Shown here piece after piece: positions 16,441-24,379 of a DNA stretch of 64,000 nucleotides (the first letter of the stretch is position 1; every line of letters starts with the position of its first letter). Location: positions 1 to 64,000 of the forward strand of contig NZ_NJIG01000008.1 in the NCBI RefSeq assembly GCF_002209535.1, written 5' to 3'. The DNA comes from Achromobacter marplatensis. Lineage in GTDB: Bacteria > Pseudomonadota > Gammaproteobacteria > Burkholderiales > Burkholderiaceae_B. The translations under genes were made by a program, and so were the position numbers. The notes under the pieces were generated by a model that saw only the letters and a program-made list of their open reading frames with translations, was not told the origin of the DNA and did no database searches.

Positions 16441-17694
16441 ATGATTTCCTCCGCATGCGGCGTCGACTTCGGTACGTCCAACTCCACCGTAGGCTGGAGC
16501 CGCCCCGACCAACGCGCGCTCCTCGCCCTGGAAGACGGCAAGACCACCTTGCCGTCGGCCATCTTTTTCCATGACGAAGACGCCGAGGTCAGCTATGGCC
16601 GCGCCGCCATTTCCGACTACCTGGCCGGGTACGACGGGCGCTTGATGCGCTCGATGAAAAGCCTCTTGGGCAGTTCGCTGATCGACGGTTCGACGGAAGT
16701 GCAGGGGCGTTCGATCCCGTTTCGCGTCCTCTTGACCCGATTCATCGCGGAATTGAAACGGCGCGCCGAAACTGCCGCGGGGCGCGATTTCACGCGCGCC
16801 GTGCTGGGGCGGCCCGTCTTCTTCGTGGACGACAATTCCGCTGCCGACCAGACCGCCCAGGACACCTTGGGCGAGATCGCGCGCAGCGTGGGGTTCACCG
16901 ACATCGAATTCCAGTTTGAACCGCTGGCCGCCGCATTCGACTATGAATCGCAGATCGACCGCGAAGAGCTGGTGCTGGTCATCGACATCGGCGGCGGCAC
17001 GTCCGACTTTTCGCTGATCCGCCTGGGGCCGGACCGTGCCGGCAAGGCCGACCGCCGCGACGACATCCTGGCCTATGGCGGCGTGCATATCGGCGGGGTG
17101 GATTTCGACAAGCAACTGAGCCTGGCGCACGTCATGCCCTTGCTGGGCTTGGGCAGCCAGCTGCGCAGCGGCAAGGACGTGCCGTCCACGCAGTACGGTA
17201 ATCTGGCCTGCTGGCATACCATCAATCAGGCTTATACGCGCAAGGCGGCCGAGCATTTCGCCTACATCCGCGCCGAAGCCGGCGATCGCGAGAAGATCGA
17301 CCTGCTGCTGAACTTGGTGAAGCAGCGCGCGGGCCATTGGGTGGCGGTGCAGGTGGAAGAGGCCAAGATCGCGTTGTCGGAATCGCCGTCGGCCCGCATC
17401 GACCTGTCGCGCATCGCGCCGGAACTGGGCGTGGACGTGACGCGTCCGTCGTTCGATGCCTGCGTGGGCCGCCTGATCGAAAAGGTCGAGACCACCGTGG
17501 GCGCGCTGCTGCGCGACGCCGGCGTGTCCACGGCCGATGTGGATACGGCGTTCTTCACCGGCGGTTCCAGCCGCGTGCCGCGCCTGCGTGAAACCGTGTC
17601 GGCGCTGGTGCCGGGTGCACGCAGCGTTGAAGGCGACCTGTTCGGCAGCATCGGCGCCGGCCTGGCGCTGGACGCCCGCCGCAAGTTCGACTGA
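16441..17694 (+). CDS. yegD: YegD-like Hsp70-family protein
   Basis: 417 aa. It contains only the actin/Hsp70 ATPase domain: phosphate-1 loop GVDFGTSNSTVGW at 7-19, phosphate-2 loop VIDIGGGTSDFS, and the adenosine motif FFTGGSSRVPRLRE. The peptide-binding domain and lid of DnaK are absent, as in E. coli YegD. The function of YegD proteins is not well defined; a chaperone-like ATPase in the cytoplasm is the usual description. It stands alone, with agaattctcc just before the ATG. Confidence 0.88.
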   Translation: MISSACGVDFGTSNSTVGWSRPDQRALLALEDGKTTLPSAIFFHDEDAEVSYGRAAISDYLAGYDGRLMRSMKSLLGSSLIDGSTEVQGRSIPFRVLLTRFIAELKRRAETAAGRDFTRAVLGRPVFFVDDNSAADQTAQDTLGEIARSVGFTDIEFQFEPLAAAFDYESQIDREELVLVIDIGGGTSDFSLIRLGPDRAGKADRRDDILAYGGVHIGGVDFDKQLSLAHVMPLLGLGSQLRSGKDVPSTQYGNLACWHTINQAYTRKAAEHFAYIRAEAGDREKIDLLLNLVKQRAGHWVAVQVEEAKIALSESPSARIDLSRIAPELGVDVTRPSFDACVGRLIEKVETTVGALLRDAGVSTADVDTAFFTGGSSRVPRLRETVSALVPGARSVEGDLFGSIGAGLALDARRKFD

Positions 17695-17716
17695 CCACGT
17701 TGGAACGGCCCGCCGC

Positions 17717-18637
17717 TTAAGTCGCCAGCATCGCGGGCACACGCGCCGCCAGCGCATCGATGGCCGTGCGAGTCTTGGCTGGCAGGTAGCGGGCCTGTGG
17801 CCAGACCGCGTGCACTTCCTGGGCTGCCATCCGGTCACCATGCATCAGGACGTCCAATTCGCCCGTGCGCACGTAGTGGGTGAGCATCCAGCACGGCAGC
17901 CAGGCGATCCCTGCGCCCGCGATCGCGGCGTCCGCAATGGCTTGCAGGTCGTCCAGCCGCAGCCGCGGCTGCACCCGCAACTGGATGACCTGGCCTTCCG
18001 CATCCTTCACCTCCCACCCGCGCTCCGCCCCGCCATGCGAGTAGATGATGCCGGTGTGCTGCTTCAGTTCGTCGATGGTCGTCGGGCGCCCATGCGCCCG
18101 GATGTAGGCGGGAGAGGCGCCGATGCCCATGGTCTGCATCCCCAGCCTGCGCGCCGCCAGGCTGGCGCTGTCGGGCAAGGCGCCCACGCGGATGCCCAGA
18201 TCGTAGCCTTCCTCGATCAGGTCGACCACGCGGTCATTGAATGAGATGTCCAGCTGGAGTTGCGGGTGGCGCATGGCCAGCTCTCGCAGGACCGGGGCGA
18301 CGCAGTGCCGGCCGAACACGAGCGGCGCGCTGACCCGCAAGCGTCCTTGGGGTTCGCGGCGGCCGCTGTCGAGTTCGGCTTCGCCAAGCTGCAGTTCGGC
18401 CAGGGCGCGGATGCAGCGGTCGTAGTAGGCCTGGCCGTCGTCGGTCAGGCTTTGCTGGCGTGTCGTGCGATGGAACAGCCGGACGCCCAGGCGCGCCTCC
18501 AGCCGCGCGACCGATTTGCCCACCGCGGACCGCGTGAGGTTCAGGCGATCGGCCGCCAGCGCGAAGCTGCCGGCCTCCACAGCCTGCACGAAGACTTCGA
18601 TGCCGCTCAGCCTGTCATGGTTGCCCGTCGTGGCCAT
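17717..18637 (-). CDS. LysR-family regulator, divergent from an alcohol dehydrogenase
   Basis: 306 aa. N-terminal winged HTH at about 12-70 (VFVQAVEAGSFALAADRLNL, then RSAVGKSVARLE), followed by a PBP2-like effector domain (RLRVSAPLVFGRHCVAPVL). This is the CrgA-like branch by the phrase FVQAVEAGSFALAADRL. It is divergent from the dehydrogenase at 18793; the 155-base gap holds a 6-bp inverted repeat (18658-18676) and a possible promoter. It probably controls the dehydrogenase and itself. Confidence 0.9.
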   Translation of the reverse strand: MATTGNHDRLSGIEVFVQAVEAGSFALAADRLNLTRSAVGKSVARLEARLGVRLFHRTTRQQSLTDDGQAYYDRCIRALAELQLGEAELDSGRREPQGRLRVSAPLVFGRHCVAPVLRELAMRHPQLQLDISFNDRVVDLIEEGYDLGIRVGALPDSASLAARRLGMQTMGIGASPAYIRAHGRPTTIDELKQHTGIIYSHGGAERGWEVKDAEGQVIQLRVQPRLRLDDLQAIADAAIAGAGIAWLPCWMLTHYVRTGELDVLMHGDRMAAQEVHAVWPQARYLPAKTRTAIDALAARVPAMLAT

Positions 18638-18657
18638 GCTGCCCTTCCTGTCTGTAT

Positions 18658-18676
18658 TGGTTCTTTATGGGAACCA
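18658..18676. promoter_or_regulatory. Inverted repeat TGGTTC-N7-GAACCA, probable LysR operator
   Basis: Perfect 6-bp arms with a 7-base centre (tttatgg) at 18658-18663 and 18671-18676, 20 bases upstream of the LysR start. Spacing and position fit an autoregulatory LysR box that also reaches the divergent promoter. Confidence 0.5.
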
Positions 18677-18692
18677 TTGAAAATAATATAGG

Positions 18693-18724
18693 TTGACATT
18701 GTTGAACTGAATTCCGCATATCTT
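18693..18724 (+). promoter_or_regulatory. Possible sigma-70 promoter of the alcohol dehydrogenase
   Basis: TTGACA at 18693-18698 is a perfect -35. The -10 is less clear (catatc at 18717 with an 18-base spacer, or tatctt at 18719). It is 68 bases before the dehydrogenase ATG. Confidence 0.45.
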
Positions 18725-18792
18725 ATCGGTACCCGGCCGCGCTGTCATCGGCAGCCGACGCGGCCAGTCTTGAAACCGAACAGGAGTACACC

Positions 18793-19812
18793 ATGCAGGC
18801 CTATACCGTCATCAGCGGCAAAGACATCGCGTCCCTCACGCGTATTACGCGCGAACCCCAGGCGCTGGGGCCGCACGATGTGCGTGTGCGCATCAATGCG
18901 GTATCGCTGAACTTTCGCGACCTGATGGTGGTGCGTGGCGACTATCTGCAGGGCGCCTCCGACCCCGTCATTCCGGCCTCGGACGCCGCAGGCGAAGTGA
19001 TCGAGGTCGGCAAGGCCGTGACGCGCTTCGCGCCGGGCGACCGCGTGATGGGCTCGTTTTTCCCCGATTGGATCGATGGCGACGTCACGCCGGCCACGAC
19101 GCGCATCGCCCCGGGCGCTGCGACGGACGGCGTGCTGTCCACTGAACGCGTCTTCGCCGAGTCCGCGTTGGCGGCCACGCCGCCTTCGTTGACCGACGAG
19201 CAGGCCTCGACCCTGCCTTGCGCGGCGGTCACCGCCTGGAACGCGCTGTTTGTCGCGGGCGGCGCCAAAGCAGGGCAGACGGCGTTGTTCCTGGGGACGG
19301 GGGGCGTGTCGGTCTGGGGCCTGCAACTGGCGAAGGCGGCGGGCCTGCGCGCCATCATCACGTCCTCCAGCGCGGGCAAGCTGGAGCGGGCCCGGGCCAT
19401 GGGCGCCGATGGCCTCATCAACTATCGCGATACGCCTGAATGGCAGGACGAGGCCTTGCGCCTGACCGCCGGCGAGGGCGCGCACGTCGTGTTGGAAGTG
19501 GGCGGTGAAGGCACGCTGGCGCGCTCCGTGGCGGCGGCGCGCATGGGCGGGACCATCGCGGTGATCGGCGGCGTCAGCGGGTTCGCGGCCGTGCCGGTGG
19601 CGCCCTTGGCGTTGATTGCCGGCAGCAAACGCTTGCAAGGCATTTTTGTCGGCAGCCGCAGGATGCTGGAGGACGTGGCGCGCTTCGTGGAAGTGGCGGG
19701 CATCGTGCCCGTCATCGACCGGGTATTTGGTTTCGATGAAGTCCCCGCCGCATTTGAACACCTGGCATCCGGCGGCCATTTCGGCAAGGTCGTCATCCGG
19801 GTCGCCAAGTAG
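18793..19812 (+). CDS. Zinc-less MDR-family NAD(P)-dependent alcohol dehydrogenase / quinone oxidoreductase
   Basis: 339 aa, medium-chain dehydrogenase/reductase fold: GroES-like N-terminal domain (SLNFRDLMVVRGDYLQG, DAAGEVIEVG) and a Rossmann domain. The nucleotide-binding turn is modified (FLGTGGVSVWGLQLAKAAG), but the fold match is clear. The catalytic-zinc ligands are not obvious (NFRD in place of the C-x-TD motif), so it is more like the quinone-oxidoreductase/YhdH branch. Substrate unknown. Divergent from, and probably regulated by, the LysR gene. Confidence 0.88.
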   Translation: MQAYTVISGKDIASLTRITREPQALGPHDVRVRINAVSLNFRDLMVVRGDYLQGASDPVIPASDAAGEVIEVGKAVTRFAPGDRVMGSFFPDWIDGDVTPATTRIAPGAATDGVLSTERVFAESALAATPPSLTDEQASTLPCAAVTAWNALFVAGGAKAGQTALFLGTGGVSVWGLQLAKAAGLRAIITSSSAGKLERARAMGADGLINYRDTPEWQDEALRLTAGEGAHVVLEVGGEGTLARSVAAARMGGTIAVIGGVSGFAAVPVAPLALIAGSKRLQGIFVGSRRMLEDVARFVEVAGIVPVIDRVFGFDEVPAAFEHLASGGHFGKVVIRVAK

Positions 19813-19930
19813 GCCAGGGCAGGGCGCGCAATGGCGGGTCGCGCGGGCGGCGATGGTAAGCTGCACTGCTTGCCGAAGGCGCTTTCGCGCCTGACTGTTC
19901 GAAGAGACCCAGAGATCCCCACGCGCCCTC

Positions 19931-20518
19931 ATGACCCGTCCAACCGATACCCATCTTGTCGAAACACTGGTGACCAGCGAAGCGCCTTATGAAGGCAGCT
20001 TCCTGAAAATACGGCGGGACACCGTCAGCCTGCCCAACGGCAATACGGCTACGCGCGAATACGTCGTGCATCCCGGCGCGGTCGTGGTGATCCCCTTGCT
20101 GGATGACGGCCGCGTCCTGCTGGAGCGCCAGTTCCGCTACCCGATCGGCCGCGTCATGACCGAGTTTCCCGCCGGCAAGCTGGACCCGGGCGAAGATCCG
20201 CTGGTTTGCGGCAAACGCGAACTGCTGGAAGAAACCGGCTACACCGCCGATCAATGGGCGCACGCCGGCGCCTTGCACCTGGCCATCGCCTATTCCACCG
20301 AGATCATCCACATTTTCTTCGCGCGCGGTTTGCGCGCCGGCCCGCGGCAACTGGACCAGGACGAATTCCTGGACGTGATCAGCGCGGACCCCGCCGAATT
20401 GCTGGCGGCGTGCAGCAAGGGCGAAGTCACCGACGCCAAGACGCTGACCTGCGTGTTGTGGATGCAGAACGTGCTGTCCGGCGCCTGGCAGCTGGACTGG
20501 CAGGACAACGCCGGCTGA
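19931..20518 (+). CDS. NUDIX hydrolase (ADP-ribose pyrophosphatase type)
   Basis: 195 aa. The Nudix box is present in full (GKLDPGEDPLVCGKRELLEE and then TGY), with the ERQFRYPIGR and EFPAGKLDPGE pattern typical of ADP-ribose or GDP-mannose pyrophosphatases (NudF/NudK-like). Metal-dependent cleavage of a nucleoside diphosphate linked to X, in the cytoplasm. The stop at 20518 is one base before the ferredoxin ATG (20520), so the two are co-translated. Confidence 0.92.
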   Translation: MTRPTDTHLVETLVTSEAPYEGSFLKIRRDTVSLPNGNTATREYVVHPGAVVVIPLLDDGRVLLERQFRYPIGRVMTEFPAGKLDPGEDPLVCGKRELLEETGYTADQWAHAGALHLAIAYSTEIIHIFFARGLRAGPRQLDQDEFLDVISADPAELLAACSKGEVTDAKTLTCVLWMQNVLSGAWQLDWQDNAG

Positions 20519-20519
20519 C

Positions 20520-20852
20520 ATGCCCGCGTTCCCGGTCCTGGTCCAACCCGCCGGCCTGCGGTTCGAGGCCGACGCGGGCACGTCCGTCCTGCTGGCCGCG
20601 CAGGCCGCAGGCATCAAGCTGCCCAGTTCGTGCCGCAATGGCACCTGTCGGGCCTGCATGTGCCTGATGCTGGAGGGCTCGGTGGCCTATCGCATTGAAT
20701 GGCCCGGCCTGTCGCGCGACGAGAAAGAAGAAGGCTGGATCCTGCCTTGCGTTGCGCACGCCACGTCGCCGCTAGAGATCCAGGCGCCGCTTGCCGCGCC
20801 CATCGAAGCCGCACCTGCGGTGGCGCGGCCGCTTACCGGCGCCCGACGCTAA
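20520..20852 (+). CDS. [2Fe-2S] ferredoxin, plant type
   Basis: 110 aa. The cluster motif C-x4-C-x2-C appears as SSCRNGTCRACMC, and a fourth Cys follows in WILPCVAHA, giving the ligands of a plant-type [2Fe-2S] domain. The C-terminal 25 residues are Ala/Pro-rich with no clear role. It is an electron carrier, and no partner reductase is adjacent. Its 3' end overlaps the stop of the convergent membrane-protein gene by 20 bases. Confidence 0.9.
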   Translation: MPAFPVLVQPAGLRFEADAGTSVLLAAQAAGIKLPSSCRNGTCRACMCLMLEGSVAYRIEWPGLSRDEKEEGWILPCVAHATSPLEIQAPLAAPIEAAPAVARPLTGARR

Positions 20853-21234
20853 ACGCCAGCACCGGGGCCAGGCCCACGGCCATGCCGGCCGCCATGCCCA
20901 GTGCCATGCCGGCAAAGGGCGCCGCGTTCAGCATAAGCGCTGCCATGACGCCGAGCCGGGCTCCCAGCACCATCCCTATCGCCATGGAAAGCGCGCAGAG
21001 CAGGCGTTGGCCCAGCGGCGGCGCGCGGGTGCGCCCCACCGGCCACGGCGCGAGGGCCGCCAGCGCCATCGCAGCGCTGCTGGCCGGCATCAGGCTGGCG
21101 TGCCGCCACGCCATGTCCAGCAGCCCGCCCGGTGCGCCGCATTCGCTGGCCAGCAGCGCCGCAGGCGTCTGGCGCGTGTCGACCCACAGGCCCAGCGCCA
21201 TGGCTACCAGGCAGGCCAGCCATAGCGCTGCCAT
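20833..21234 (-). CDS. Small membrane protein of unknown function
   Basis: 133 aa from the ATG at 21234 (MAALWLACLVAMALGLW), or 153 aa from an ATG at 21294 (MTGTTTPRRR) that would overlap the DUF899 gene by 47 bases; neither has a good ribosome site. Four hydrophobic segments are visible (residues about 1-20, 45-65, 75-100 and 110-130), the last two rich in Gly, Ala and Met (LGMAAGMAVGLAPV). I do not recognise the family. It follows the DUF899 gene on the same strand and is convergent with the ferredoxin. Confidence 0.6.
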   Translation of the reverse strand: MAALWLACLVAMALGLWVDTRQTPAALLASECGAPGGLLDMAWRHASLMPASSAAMALAALAPWPVGRTRAPPLGQRLLCALSMAIGMVLGARLGVMAALMLNAAPFAGMALGMAAGMAVGLAPVLAFSVGRR

Positions 21235-21247
21235 GGTGCGTACGCCG

Positions 21248-21946
21248 TCAGGCGCAAGCGTGGCACGCCTTCGGGGCGTCGTCGTACCGGTCATGGTGAC
21301 GGACCCAGTCGCCCAGGTTGAAGTGGGGGCCGGTTTCATTGCGGCCCAAGGGCGCGAAATCCAGATAGTTGTAGGCGCCGGCCAAGCGCTCCACGCCGCG
21401 TTCGAACGCCGAGTAGGTGTGGAAGATCTCGCCGTCCGGGTCCGAGTAAAAGGCGCTGGCGCCCGAGCGTTCTTCCACGCTGCCGTCGGCCTGCGGCACC
21501 GAGGCGTGGAAGTCGAAGTTGAAGTCGCAGCCCTCGGACGAGAACCAATCGAAGCGCCAGCCCATGCGCTGCTTGAACGCATCCAGCTTGGCCAGCGGCG
21601 CGCGCGACACCGCCACCACCGATACGTCGTGATGACGCAGGTGCATCAGGGCGCTGTCCAGATGGTCTGCCAGGAACGAGCAGCCGACGCAGCCTTCTTC
21701 CCAATCCGGGCCGTACATGAAATGGTAGAGGATCAGTTGGCGCTTGCCGTCGAACAGGTCGGCCAAGCCCCGCGGCCCGCCTGCGCTCTGGAATTGGTAA
21801 GGCTTGTCCACCCGCACCCAGGGCAGGTCAAGCCGGTCGCGGGCCAGGGCGTCCTGGGCGCGTGTCATCGCCTTTTCGCGGACAAGCAGGGCCTCGCGAG
21901 CGGCGTCCCATTGGGGACGGGATACGACAGGATGGGGGGTCTGCAT
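21248..21946 (-). CDS. DUF899 thioredoxin-fold protein
   Basis: 232 aa from the ATG at 21946 with aaggag 8 bases upstream. DUF899 pattern: VSRPQWDAAREALLVREKAM, then LDLPWVRVDKPYQF, LFDGKRQLILYHFMYGP, and the conserved GCVGCSFLADHLD with two cysteines like a peroxiredoxin/thioredoxin active site. Many annotators call these 'thioredoxin-like' or 'DUF899'; the reaction is unknown. Cytoplasmic. It sits downstream of the SRPBCC gene on the same strand, with 55 bases between, so it may share the ArsR-controlled transcript. Confidence 0.87.
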   Translation of the reverse strand: MQTPHPVVSRPQWDAAREALLVREKAMTRAQDALARDRLDLPWVRVDKPYQFQSAGGPRGLADLFDGKRQLILYHFMYGPDWEEGCVGCSFLADHLDSALMHLRHHDVSVVAVSRAPLAKLDAFKQRMGWRFDWFSSEGCDFNFDFHASVPQADGSVEERSGASAFYSDPDGEIFHTYSAFERGVERLAGAYNYLDFAPLGRNETGPHFNLGDWVRHHDRYDDAPKACHACA

Positions 21947-22001
21947 CGTACGACTCCTTTGCGTGGCAGGCCACTCGGGCCTGGGCAAGGCAAACGGCTA
22001 T

Positions 22002-22463
22002 TCAGGCCGCGCTTGCCAGATGGTCCGCCAGCCGGTCCATCGCCCCTGCCCAGCCGTGTTCGTGGCCGTCGCGGGTTGCCTGATCGACAAACGGGGTTTG
22101 CAGGAAGGCCAGTTCAGTGCCGCCCTGCGCGGGAGAAAATTCAAGCGTGATCAGTGACGTTTCTTCGGGGGTGTCGCGCCAGGCCCAGGTAAAGACCAGC
22201 CGGCGCTGTGGCTGCACCTCGTGGTACTCGCCGCTGGCGTAATGCGACTGCCCGTCCTCGGTGACGAAGCCCACCAGGTAGGCCCCGCCCACGCGCACGT
22301 CGGTGTCGGCCACCAGCACTTCGCGCGTGCCGGCCGGGCCGAACCAGCGCATCAGCGCTTGCGGGTCCGTCCAGGCGTGCCAGACGCGGTCGACGGGGGC
22401 GGCGAAGCGCCGTGTGAGCCGGAGCTCGAGGGGGGCGTTGTCGGAGCGGGTTCGGGTTGCCAT
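22002..22463 (-). CDS. SRPBCC (AHSA1/START-like) domain protein
   Basis: 153 aa from the ATG at 22463 (gaggag upstream). AHSA1-type fold: LRLTRRFAAPVDRVWHAWTD, FGPAGTREV, RLVFTWAWRDTPEE and the C-terminal helix ending in DRLADHLA. Such proteins bind hydrophobic ligands, and in many bacteria sit next to an ArsR-type regulator; the ligand is unknown. The first 112 bases overlap the 3' end of the ArsR-family gene in another frame, so the pair is translated in a coupled way. Confidence 0.88.
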   Translation of the reverse strand: MATRTRSDNAPLELRLTRRFAAPVDRVWHAWTDPQALMRWFGPAGTREVLVADTDVRVGGAYLVGFVTEDGQSHYASGEYHEVQPQRRLVFTWAWRDTPEETSLITLEFSPAQGGTELAFLQTPFVDQATRDGHEHGWAGAMDRLADHLASAA

Positions 22464-22801
22464 GGGTGGATCTCCTCGTCGTGGTACAGGTACCGGGCCA
22501 GCGAATCCAGTTGGCCGTTCCAGAATTTCTCGTAGCGGGCCAGCCAGTCGGACGCCGCGCGCATCGGCTCGGGCGACAGGGTGCAACTGACCACGCGTCC
22601 GTCCTTGGCGCGGGCGATCAGCCCCGCGTCTTCCAGCACCCTCAGATGCTTCATGAAGGCAGGTAGCGACATGGCATGGGGCCGGGCCAGTTCGCTGACC
22701 GATGCCGTGCCCCGTTCCAGGTCGGCCAGCACCTGCCGGCGGGTGCCATCGGCCAGGGCGGAAAAGATGCTGTCCAGTGTGTCGTCGTTTAAGTTAACCA
22801 T
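22352..22801 (-). CDS. ArsR-family HTH regulator overlapping the SRPBCC gene
   Basis: 149 aa. Winged HTH at about 10-85 (IFSALADGTRRQVLADLERG, SVSELARPHAMSLPAFMKHL); no metal-binding cysteines, as in the SRPBCC-linked group. The usual length is about 110 aa, reached near YHDEEIHP; here the frame reads on for about 37 more residues of Ser/Pro/Thr-rich sequence inside the SRPBCC gene, giving a 112-base overlap. Its own start codon lies inside a palindrome (22793-22810), a likely autoregulatory operator. Confidence 0.85.
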   Translation of the reverse strand: MVNLNDDTLDSIFSALADGTRRQVLADLERGTASVSELARPHAMSLPAFMKHLRVLEDAGLIARAKDGRVVSCTLSPEPMRAASDWLARYEKFWNGQLDSLARYLYHDEEIHPWQPEPAPTTPPSSSGSHGASPPPSTASGTPGRTRKR

Positions 22802-22810
22802 AAGGTTAAG
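22793..22810. promoter_or_regulatory. Palindrome gTTAACC-ATAA-GGTTAAg over the ArsR start codon
   Basis: Perfect 6-bp arms TTAACC/GGTTAA (extended by G/G mismatch) with a 4-base centre. The ATG of the ArsR gene (reverse strand, 22799-22801) lies within it. Bound repressor would block initiation of both genes. Confidence 0.6.
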
Positions 22811-22865
22811 TATCGGCCCGAAAAACTGCCGGCGTCAAGCCGGCAGCGTCGGGAATTTCCCTAGG

Positions 22866-24167
22866 TCAGTCGTGCCGGTGCATGGCCGACTGGTGCTTCG
22901 TGTCGCGCATCGTCGCATACACCAGCAGCGACAGGAAGATCACGCCGGCCAGGTAGTAGTAGAACCACGTTTCGTGCCCTTTCTGCTTGAAGAAAAGGGC
23001 GATGGCGGGCGCCGTGCCGCCGAAGATCGACACCGTGACCGCATAGGGCACGGCGACGCCGGTGGCGCGGATGTTGGTGGGGAACAGTTCGGCCTTCACC
23101 ACGGCGTTGATCGACGTATACCCGGCCGTGAACACCCACGCGCCGCAGATCAAGAGGAAGGCGATGAAGGGCGAACGGGTGTTCGACAAAGTCATCAGGA
23201 TGGGCACCGTCAGCGCGGCCCCCGCCACGCCGAAGAAGATAAGGAGCGGCTTGCGCCCGATCTTGTCCGACAGTGCGCCATACAGCGGTTGCAGGATCAG
23301 CGCGAAGATCAACGAGGCCGCGATGATGTAGGTCGTGGTGATGTCGGTAAAGCCCGAGGTCTGCCGCACGAAGGTCTGCATGTACGTGGTGAAGGTGTAG
23401 AAGGCCGCGGTGCCTCCGGCAGTCAGCCCCACCACGATCGCGACCTCGCGCGGATACTTCATCAGGCCGCGCAGCGAGCTGGTCTTCGGCTTGGTTTTCT
23501 GCGCTTCCTTGTACGAGTCAGTCTCGGGCATGTCGCGGCGCATCAGCGCGGTCACGATGGCCAGCAGGGCGCCGATCACGAAGGGGATGCGCCAGCCCCA
23601 TTCCACCAGCTGCTCGTGCGTCAGGAACACGTTCTGCAACAGCAGCAGCACCAGGATCGCGCAGAGCTGGCCACCGATCAGGGTGACGTACTGGAAGCTG
23701 GAATAGAAGCCGCGGTGTTCCGGGTCGGATATCTCGGTCAGGTAGGTGGCGCTGGCGCCATACTCGCCGCCCAGGCTCAAGCCTTCGATCACGCGGGCCA
23801 GCGCCAACAGCGCGGGCGCCGCCAGGCCGATGGTCGCGTACGTGGGCGTGACGGCGATGATCAGCGAACCCACGCACATCATCACCACCGACACCATCAG
23901 CGATATCCGCCGCCCGTGCCGGTCGGCGATGTGCCCGAACAGCCAGCCGCCCAGCGGGCGCACGATGAAGCCGGCCGCGAACAACGTGGCGGCATTCAAT
24001 TGCTGGACGACGGGGTCATGCGAGGGGAAGAAGGCGGGGGCGAAATACAGGGCGAAAGCGGTATACGCGTAGAAGTCGTACCACTCGACCAGGTTGCCCA
24101 TGGAGCCGACGAAGATGGCCTTGATGCGGCGTTTGGCGTCGGGCATGGCGAGATACGTTTGCGTCAT
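22866..24167 (-). CDS. MFS metabolite:H+ symporter (KgtP-like)
   Basis: 433 aa from the ATG at 24167, the same length as E. coli KgtP. It has the MHS-family hallmarks: GNLVEWYDFYAYTAFALYF in TM1, RPLGGWLFGHIADRHGRR in the first cytoplasmic loop, EGLSLGGEYGASATYL in TM4 and GRKPLLIFFG in the second half. Twelve hydrophobic segments are expected. The family imports organic acids such as 2-oxoglutarate, citrate or shikimate with protons; the substrate is not determined here. It has no catabolic partner nearby. Upstream 24168-24379 is non-coding with no clear signal. Confidence 0.9.
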   Translation of the reverse strand: MTQTYLAMPDAKRRIKAIFVGSMGNLVEWYDFYAYTAFALYFAPAFFPSHDPVVQQLNAATLFAAGFIVRPLGGWLFGHIADRHGRRISLMVSVVMMCVGSLIIAVTPTYATIGLAAPALLALARVIEGLSLGGEYGASATYLTEISDPEHRGFYSSFQYVTLIGGQLCAILVLLLLQNVFLTHEQLVEWGWRIPFVIGALLAIVTALMRRDMPETDSYKEAQKTKPKTSSLRGLMKYPREVAIVVGLTAGGTAAFYTFTTYMQTFVRQTSGFTDITTTYIIAASLIFALILQPLYGALSDKIGRKPLLIFFGVAGAALTVPILMTLSNTRSPFIAFLLICGAWVFTAGYTSINAVVKAELFPTNIRATGVAVPYAVTVSIFGGTAPAIALFFKQKGHETWFYYYLAGVIFLSLLVYATMRDTKHQSAMHRHD

Positions 24168-24379
24168 AGCTGTTCTCAGGGTGAGCTTGTCGGGAGTCGC
24201 CGAACACGCGACCGCGCCTTGTCCTCGCCCGTCAAGATCGCAAGGCCAGCCGCGAAATGGAACATGCATCGCGGTATCTTGCGCCTGCCCACGCTGAAAT
24301 GCACGTAATGGCGAACAGTTTTCATTCAGGTTTTTGTCAGGGTTGGCGATGCGCCAGCGCCCTGCAAGCGGCTGCGGCG

